DNA of 45,817 bases from an uncultured Clostridia bacterium (GTDB taxonomy: Bacteria > Bacillota > Clostridia > Oscillospirales > Oscillospiraceae), in assembly GCA_946620645.1 (NCBI GenBank), contig CAMONN010000002.1, positions 1 to 45,817 of the forward strand, written 5' to 3'. A model generated the notes under the pieces. It was not told where the DNA came from and did not search any database. It saw only the letters and a list, made by a program, of their open reading frames with translations. Within the stretch, counting starts at the first letter, position 1. Every line of letters begins with the position of its first letter. The position numbers and the translations under genes are program-made. Shown here piece by piece: positions 41,109-45,817 of this stretch.

Positions 41109-42264
41109 GATACAGACCATGAACAAGATTGCCGCGGCCGGTATTGAAGCCCTGGAAAAGGCCGGCTGCGAGGTCGGGGAGGATATCCGTCATCCCAGCG
41201 GCCTGCTGCTGCGCAGCGCCGACATCCACGAAATGCGTTTTCCGGACAGCCTGCTGGCCATTGCAAGGGCCGGTGCCGGATACAACAACATTCCGGTGGA
41301 TCGCTGCACGGAAGAGGGCATCGTTGTCTTTAATGCCCCCGGCGCCAATGCGCAGGCGGTGAAGGAGCAGGAGATCTGCTCGCTGGTGATGGCTTCCCGG
41401 GACATTCTCGGAAGCATTGCATGGGTGCAGAGCATCGCCGGAGAGGGAGAGCGGATTCCGGAACTGGTGGAGAAAAACAAGTCCCGGTACGCGGGACCTG
41501 AACTCCTGGGGAAAACCCTCGGCGTTGTCGGCCTGGGCGCCGTGGGCGCGCTGGTGGCCAATGTGGGCGTGGACCTGAATATGAAGGTTCTGGGTTATGA
41601 TCCCTTCCTGTCGGTGGATGCGGCCTGGCGGCTTTCCCGGAAGGTTATTCACACCGAAAACCTGGAGGAGCTGTACGAAAACAGCGACTATATCAGCATC
41701 AATGTGCCCTTTACGGAAAGTACCCATCACATGCTGGATGCCGAGGCCTTTTCCAGGATGAAGGACGGCGTGCGAATCATCAACGAATCCCGGGCGGAAG
41801 TGGTGAACGATGAGGATATGACCGAGGCGCTGAAGAGCGGCAAAGTGGCAAAGTACGTGACGGACTTCCCCAATGAAGTCATCCTGAAAGCGCCGAACGT
41901 GATTGCCATGCCGCACCTGGGTGCCTGCACACCCGAGAGTGAAGACCGCTGTGCCGAGATGGCCGCCAATGAGATGCTGGACTATCTTGTGAACGGGAAC
42001 ATCCGAAACTCCGTGAACCTGCCGGATATTTATCTGAACCGGGCGGGAATCTGCAGGCTGTGTGTTATTCACCGCAATGTGCCCCGCATGATCACCCGGA
42101 TCCTGGACTTTATCAGTGAAAAGGATATTAACGTCGAGCACATGATTAATAAAAACCGCGGCAAGTACGCCGTGACCATTGTGGACCTTGGCAGCGCGCT
42201 TTATGAGGAGACCATCAACGGCATCCGCGAGATGGATGAGGTGGTCCGGGTGAGGGTAATCTGA
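41101..42264 (+). CDS. serA: D-3-phosphoglycerate dehydrogenase with C-terminal ACT domain
   Basis: A 387-aa dehydrogenase oxidising 3-phosphoglycerate with NAD, the first step of serine synthesis. The NAD fold shows LGVVGLGAVGALVANVGVDLNMKVLGYDP (about residue 140). The active-site arginine is in RIINESRAEVVNDEDM (where many relatives have SRG) and the histidine in AMPHLGACTPESED. A C-terminal ACT domain (CRLCVIHRNVPRMITRILDFISEKDINVEHM) from about residue 315 suggests serine feedback control. ATG 41101 is used; the TTG at 41089 in the track has no proper spacing. It ends directly against the MTAN gene. No serB is visible. Confidence 0.95.
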   Translation: MFKIQTMNKIAAAGIEALEKAGCEVGEDIRHPSGLLLRSADIHEMRFPDSLLAIARAGAGYNNIPVDRCTEEGIVVFNAPGANAQAVKEQEICSLVMASRDILGSIAWVQSIAGEGERIPELVEKNKSRYAGPELLGKTLGVVGLGAVGALVANVGVDLNMKVLGYDPFLSVDAAWRLSRKVIHTENLEELYENSDYISINVPFTESTHHMLDAEAFSRMKDGVRIINESRAEVVNDEDMTEALKSGKVAKYVTDFPNEVILKAPNVIAMPHLGACTPESEDRCAEMAANEMLDYLVNGNIRNSVNLPDIYLNRAGICRLCVIHRNVPRMITRILDFISEKDINVEHMINKNRGKYAVTIVDLGSALYEETINGIREMDEVVRVRVI

Positions 42265-42951
42265 ATGGGACATAAACGAAGTATCGGCATGCTGGTGGCC
42301 GTGGAGATGGACAGCATTTTTGCCCGTTACGGCACTCCCGGGGCCAAAGAAAAGCGGGGTGGATTTGATATCTACCGCTTTGAAAATGAAGAATATGTGC
42401 TGTACGTGATCCACAGCGGTATCGGAGAACTTGCGGCGGCTGCGGCAACAGAACTGCTGATCGACCGGTACGGCACTGAACTGGTGGTAAACTTCGGTGT
42501 AGTGGGCGGACTTACTGAGGCAGCGGCGCAGGCCACCCTGTGCGTGGTGACAAAGGTTGTGCACTACGATTTTGACGTCTCGGGTATTGACCCGGTGCAG
42601 CCGGCACAGTATCCGGGCTATGAGGATGCTTATCTCCCGGCGGATGAAGCGCTGGTGAAAAAGGCGCTCGCCCTCTGCCCGCAGCTGCAGCCGGTGATCT
42701 GCGCCTCGGCGGATAAATTTGTCGGGAATCGGGCGGACAAGGAACAGCTGCATGAACGTTACGGCGCCGACATCTGTGAGATGGAAAGCGCGGCGGTGCT
42801 GCTGACCTGCCGGCGCAACGGGGTACCCTGCCTGATGATCAAGGCCGTTTCCGACGGGCTTGCCGGAGGCGGGAAAGAGTACTATGAGGCACTGCAGGAG
42901 TGCGCGGATCTGGCCCTGTCGGTGACGGACCAGGTCATTCGGGGGTTGTGA
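42265..42951 (+). CDS. 5'-methylthioadenosine/S-adenosylhomocysteine nucleosidase-like protein
   Basis: A 228-aa purine-nucleoside-phosphorylase-fold protein. Correspondence to MTAN is clear: IGMLVAVEMDSIF (catalytic Glu), VLYVIHSGIGELAAAAATELLID, the ribose-binding Glu and Met in ICEMESAAVLLTCRRNGVPCLMIKAVSDG (with the catalytic Asp). The usual NTGSAGG loop reads NFGVVGG here, a noticeable change near the purine pocket, so the base or nucleoside specificity could differ. The known enzyme recycles toxic SAM by-products MTA and SAH. The gene abuts serA with no gap and its TGA shares one base with the next ATG. Confidence 0.85.
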   Translation: MGHKRSIGMLVAVEMDSIFARYGTPGAKEKRGGFDIYRFENEEYVLYVIHSGIGELAAAAATELLIDRYGTELVVNFGVVGGLTEAAAQATLCVVTKVVHYDFDVSGIDPVQPAQYPGYEDAYLPADEALVKKALALCPQLQPVICASADKFVGNRADKEQLHERYGADICEMESAAVLLTCRRNGVPCLMIKAVSDGLAGGGKEYYEALQECADLALSVTDQVIRGL

Positions 42952-44162
42952 TGACAGAAAGGCTTTATTACACCGACAGCCACCTCTTTAATTTTACGGC
43001 GTCTGTGCTGGAGTGCGCCCCGGAGGAGAAAAGAGCGCCCGGTTCCGACGGACGCTGGAAAATTGTTCTGGATGCCACGGCCTTCTTTCCGGAGGGCGGG
43101 GGGCAGTCTGCGGATACGGGGACACTGACGCAGCTGGAGGCTGTGGAGGACGGCGCTCCGCGGTGTGTCCGGGTTTTGGATGCCCACGAGAAAAACGGAA
43201 CGGTCTTTCACTACTGCGACGGTCCCCTGGAGCCGGGAACCCGGGTCACCGGTGTACTGGATGCCGAGCAGCGCAGGCGGAGAATGCAGAATCATTCCGG
43301 AGAGCATATTCTCTCCGGTACCGCGCATCGGATCTACGGGTGCGAAAACGTCGGCTTCCATTTGGGGGATGCCGGAATGACCATAGACTTTGACCGCGAG
43401 CTGGGTTCGGAAGAGCTTCTGAGGCTGGAAACAGAAGCCAATGAAGCGGTACGGGCCAATCTCCCGGTGCGTACCTTCTTCCCGTCGGCGGAGGAGCTTT
43501 CCCTTCTGGAGTATCGCAGTAAGAAGGAGCTTTTTGGAGATGTCCGCATTGTGGAAATCCCGGGAGTGGACCGCTGCGCCTGCTGCGCGCCCCATGTCAG
43601 CTTCACGGGGGAAGTGGGGCTGATTAAAATTCTGGAGGCCGAACGGCACCGCGGCGGGATTCGGCTGACGGTGGTCTGCGGAATGCAGGCCCTTGAGGAG
43701 GTTCGTATGCGCCAGCAGAGCGTCACGGACATCTCCACTCTCCTGAGCGCGAAGCGCGATGAAGTGGCGTCTGCCGTGCAGCGGCTGCTGGGCGAACGGG
43801 ATGCACTCAAGGAGAAAAACGCCGCCCTGGCCATGGAGCTGGTGCGCTTCAAGGCGGAGCAGCAGGGCGAAACCGCGGGAAATATCTGCCTGCTGGAAAG
43901 CATGACGGACGAGGTGGCGGTGCGGGAGCTGGTCAACCTGCTGGTTCCGAAATGCGGCGGCCTTGCAGCGGTGTTCTTCCCGGCGGCCTCCGGCGGCCTG
44001 CGCTATATTATCGGCAGCAGAAGCCTGGACCTGCGCAAGGCGGCAAAGGCCGTCAACGCGGGGATCGGCGGCCGGGGCGGCGGACGCCCGGAGATGATTC
44101 AGGGCAGCGCAAGTGCATCATTTGAAGAAATCCAAACTTTTCTGGAGGCCTTTCAGAGCTGA
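42951..44162 (+). CDS. AlaX-type alanyl-tRNA editing protein with DHHA1 domain
   Basis: A 403-aa trans-editing protein of the long AlaX kind, which hydrolyses Ser-tRNA(Ala) (and in some cases Gly-tRNA(Ala)) made by alanyl-tRNA synthetase. An N-terminal tRNA-binding fold has the FPEGGGQSADTG element; the zinc site is formed by NHSGEHILSGTAHRI (HxxxH, about residue 112) and DRCACCAPHVS (Cys and His, about 208). A coiled-coil-like helix (EVASAVQRLLGERDALKEKNAALAMEL) leads to a DHHA1 domain ending GIGGRGGGRPEMIQGSAS. The start shares a base with the previous stop (TGATG). Last gene of the serine operon. Confidence 0.92.
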   Translation: MTERLYYTDSHLFNFTASVLECAPEEKRAPGSDGRWKIVLDATAFFPEGGGQSADTGTLTQLEAVEDGAPRCVRVLDAHEKNGTVFHYCDGPLEPGTRVTGVLDAEQRRRRMQNHSGEHILSGTAHRIYGCENVGFHLGDAGMTIDFDRELGSEELLRLETEANEAVRANLPVRTFFPSAEELSLLEYRSKKELFGDVRIVEIPGVDRCACCAPHVSFTGEVGLIKILEAERHRGGIRLTVVCGMQALEEVRMRQQSVTDISTLLSAKRDEVASAVQRLLGERDALKEKNAALAMELVRFKAEQQGETAGNICLLESMTDEVAVRELVNLLVPKCGGLAAVFFPAASGGLRYIIGSRSLDLRKAAKAVNAGIGGRGGGRPEMIQGSASASFEEIQTFLEAFQS

Positions 44163-44175
44163 AGGGCAGGATGTA

Positions 44176-44217
44176 AAAAACCGGCGCCGCGGGGTTGTTC
44201 CGCGGCGCCGGTTTTTG
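44176..44217. terminator. Strong bidirectional intrinsic terminator
   Basis: A 17-bp stem AAAAACCGGCGCCGCGG with its complement, 7-nt loop, A-tract and T-tract on both sides, placed between two convergent units. Confidence 0.95.
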
Positions 44218-44229
44218 CTTATGAAGGGA

Positions 44230-44460
44230 TTACATCAGATTCTGCAGGGAGTTGAACAGCGCGACATCGCTCTGCTTTACCCGGATGCCGGACTTCAGTT
44301 CTTCCCCGTCCGGATAGTGGGCGATGATCTCAATCTGAAGATCTTCCTTTACACCCTTCTGCAGGAGCTCCTTCAGGAAGGGGACGATGTTGGGGTGGTT
44401 GCCGCGGAAGGTGCTCCAGGCACCGCGGAGGCTCATCAGCGTCTGAATGTTGAATTTCAT
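44230..44460 (-). CDS. Small hypothetical protein (76 aa)
   Basis: A 76-aa soluble protein with no named domain that I recognise. It begins MKFNIQTLMSLRGAWSTFRGNHPNIVPFL, a helical amphipathic stretch, followed by an alternating segment LQIEIIAHYPDGEELKSGIRVKQSD that looks like beta strands and a final short helix. It is a convincing gene: AGAAGG lies 8 nt before the ATG, codon use is like its neighbours, and a strong terminator follows. It sits 51 nt after the nitrilase gene on the same strand and could share its transcript. Function unknown. Confidence 0.8.
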   Translation of the reverse strand: MKFNIQTLMSLRGAWSTFRGNHPNIVPFLKELLQKGVKEDLQIEIIAHYPDGEELKSGIRVKQSDVALFNSLQNLM

Positions 44461-44511
44461 AACCGTAACCTTCTTTCTTATAGTGATGCGTTGCAGGCGG
44501 CCTGTTCGCCC

Positions 44512-45336
44512 TTAGTCTGCTACAGTATAGACATCCTCCCGCAGGTGCAGGAAGGTCGGAAGCTGGGCGCGGACTTCGTCAATGCGGTTCAGGTCGATCT
44601 CGGCTATGATCGTCTGCTCAGTCTCATCGGCTGCCGCGAGGGCGGCGCCGAAGGGGTCGAGAATCATGGAATGCCCCCAGCACTCGTAGGAAAAGCCATC
44701 GTACCGGGCGGCGGAGGCGCCGACAAAGAAGACCTCATTATCCACCGCGCGCATACGCAGAGAGGCTTCCCAGTGGGCGGGGCCCGTGGTCATGTTAAAC
44801 TGCGCCGGGAGGCAGATTACTTCCGCGCCCCGTCTCGCCATGGCGCGAAACAGCTCCGGAAAACGCACGTCGAAACAGATGGCAAGACCGAAGCGGCCGT
44901 AACGGGTGTCGAATACGGTGATCTCCCGGCCGGGGGTGAAGGTGTGGGACTCAAAAAAGCGCATGCCGGGCAGATCCACATCGAACAGATGAACTTTCCG
45001 GTGTCGGGCAAGCAGACTGCCGTCGGAATCATAGACAAAAGAGCTGTTGTACAGCCGGCCGTCTTCAGCTTCGGGAACAGAGCCCCCCACCAGAATCACG
45101 CGGTTATCCCGCGCGAAACCGGCAAGCTGCCGGCAGACGTCCTCATGACCGCGGGAGGCCGCCTTCCGGAAGTATTCCCTGCTGTAGGGGCAGGAGAACA
45201 TTTCCGGGAGTACCACAACGGCGGCGCCGGAGGCCGCGGCGTCCCGGATCATGCCGGCGGTTTTTTCCAGTGTGGCGTCATAGTCCGTTTCGGTCCGCAG
45301 CTGGCAGACCGCAAGGGGAAAACGTCCGCGGCTCAT
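44512..45336 (-). CDS. Nitrilase-superfamily carbon-nitrogen hydrolase (omega-amidase/Nit2-like)
   Basis: A 274-aa amidase with the catalytic triad Glu in VVVLPEMFSCPYS (about residue 45), Lys in ARHRKVHLFDVDLPG (about 114) and nucleophilic Cys in GLAICFDVRFPELFR (about 154). HLFDVD and the FFESHTFTPG segment resemble Nit2/omega-amidases, which hydrolyse 2-oxoglutaramate or 2-oxosuccinamate. Other CN hydrolases cannot be excluded. The ATG lies 2 nt after the glgP stop, so translation is coupled. Confidence 0.9.
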   Translation of the reverse strand: MSRGRFPLAVCQLRTETDYDATLEKTAGMIRDAAASGAAVVVLPEMFSCPYSREYFRKAASRGHEDVCRQLAGFARDNRVILVGGSVPEAEDGRLYNSSFVYDSDGSLLARHRKVHLFDVDLPGMRFFESHTFTPGREITVFDTRYGRFGLAICFDVRFPELFRAMARRGAEVICLPAQFNMTTGPAHWEASLRMRAVDNEVFFVGASAARYDGFSYECWGHSMILDPFGAALAAADETEQTIIAEIDLNRIDEVRAQLPTFLHLREDVYTVAD

Positions 45337-45338
45337 TT

Positions 45339-45817
45339 TTACAGCTCCCAGATGCGGTCGGCGTATTCCTGGATGGCCCGGTCGGCGGAGAAGAAGCCGC
45401 TTTCTGCGGTGTTGACCAGCGCCAGACGGGCGCGCTCATTCTGATCGGCCAGACGGGCATACATGCGGTCCCGGCACTCCACGTAGGCACGGTAGTCGGC
45501 GATCAGCATGTAGGGATCGCCTCCGTACAGCAGGCCTGATACCAGGTCGGAATAGCTCTTCCCGTCGGAGAATCCGCGGCTGAAGCGGGTCATCACCCGG
45601 TTGATTTCCGGATCATTGTTGGCGATGTCTGCGGGGCGGTAACCGTTGCGGCGCCGCTCGGCAATTTCATCGGTGTGCAGACCGAAGAGGAACATGTTCT
45701 CATCCCCGAGGCGCTCGTACATTTCAACATTGGCGCCGTCCAGGGTGCCGATGGTGACTGCACCGTTCATCATCAGCTTCATGCAGCCGGTGCCGGAGGC
45801 CTCCTTGCCGGCGGTGG
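45339..45817 (-). CDS. glgP: Glycogen/alpha-glucan phosphorylase, C-terminal part (5' end beyond the window)
   Basis: The last 158 residues of an alpha-glucan phosphorylase, which releases glucose-1-phosphate from glycogen or maltodextrin using PLP. The PLP lysine lies in the hallmark TAGKEASGTGCMKLMMNGAVTIGTLDGANVEM; the usual GTGNMK reads GTGCMK here. RFSRGFSDGKSYSDLVSGLLYGGDPYMLIADY and QEYADRIWEL close the protein. The ORF-track start at 45782 is an internal methionine; the frame is open to the window edge. Confidence 0.95.
   Translation of the reverse strand, partial: TAGKEASGTGCMKLMMNGAVTIGTLDGANVEMYERLGDENMFLFGLHTDEIAERRRNGYRPADIANNDPEINRVMTRFSRGFSDGKSYSDLVSGLLYGGDPYMLIADYRAYVECRDRMYARLADQNERARLALVNTAESGFFSADRAIQEYADRIWEL

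Noticed and set aside
40957-42753. 598-aa minus-strand ORF
   Set aside because: Antisense to serA and the MTAN gene; His-rich composition typical of antisense translation of this genome.
1-45817. CRISPR arrays, tRNA/rRNA genes, IS elements, prophage genes
   Set aside because: Looked for regularly spaced repeats, tRNA T-loop (GGTTCGA) contexts, transposase motifs and phage genes; none were convincing.

Overview
The window looks like chromosomal DNA from a GC-rich (by eye roughly 55-60%) member of the Clostridia (Firmicutes), probably a gut or rumen anaerobe. The evidence is AGGAGG-type ribosome binding sites with 6-9 nt spacing, sigma-A promoters with 17-nt spacers, intrinsic terminators at most gene ends, TPP and glycine riboswitches of Firmicutes type, lipoprotein signal sequences ending in (A)CGG, and formate-tetrahydrofolate ligase beside other one-carbon genes. 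I cannot name the species. I see no tRNA, rRNA, CRISPR array, insertion sequence, prophage or replication origin. Most of the many ORF-track entries are antisense or out-of-frame shadows caused by the GC content.

Layout. 1-2.4 kb (minus): a truncated lipoprotein gene, a GtrII-type membrane glucosyltransferase, and a MogA/MoaB protein with a poly-His tail. 2.6-2.9 kb (plus): a promoter-to-terminator transcript with extensive predicted pairing and no known class. 2.9-6.1 kb: threonine aldolase, MATE exporter, TrmL. 6.2-9.4 kb (minus): a TAXI-type TRAP transporter (binding protein plus fused permease), divergent from a HAD phosphatase. 10.5-12.1 kb: an N-acyl-D-amino-acid deacylase-like amidohydrolase. 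12.2-16.5 kb (minus): a folate operon of a FolC::5-formyl-THF cyclo-ligase fusion, a DUF5714 protein and fhs. 16.7-17.4 kb: an exported SIMPL-domain protein.

17.6-24.2 kb (plus) is the most distinctive operon: a Gfo/Idh/MocA oxidoreductase, a split transketolase, a complete DctP-DctQ-DctM TRAP transporter and an FCD/GntR regulator. It starts at a strong promoter overlapped by a symmetric double palindrome that is a good operator candidate. Its substrate is unknown, but the gene content predicts import, oxidation and two-carbon ketol transfer without a dedicated kinase.

24.4-31.0 kb: TrmO and a macrodomain protein (minus), a glycine riboswitch controlling an AGCS symporter, a membrane-anchored Rossmann-RyR protein, and glucose-6-phosphate isomerase. 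31.3-35.7 kb: a TPP-riboswitch-controlled thiamine salvage operon (thiW, thiM, thiE, thiD, cytX), with a second, unidentified structured element between the riboswitch terminator and thiW. 35.8-39.8 kb: MtaB diverging from a cysteine desulfurase, then an AI-2E family permease. 40.0-44.2 kb: a tightly coupled serC-serA-MTAN-alaX operon linking serine synthesis to an editing enzyme of the family that clears Ser-tRNA(Ala). 44.2-45.8 kb (minus): a small conserved-looking protein, a nitrilase-family amidase and the 3' end of glycogen phosphorylase.

The best candidates for undescribed biology are the transketolase/TRAP operon and its operator, the orphan RNA at 2.64-2.89 kb, the structured element in the thi leader, the Rossmann-RyR membrane protein, and the folate operon with its fusion enzyme and DUF5714 partner. 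All functional statements come from reading motifs; no database search was run.
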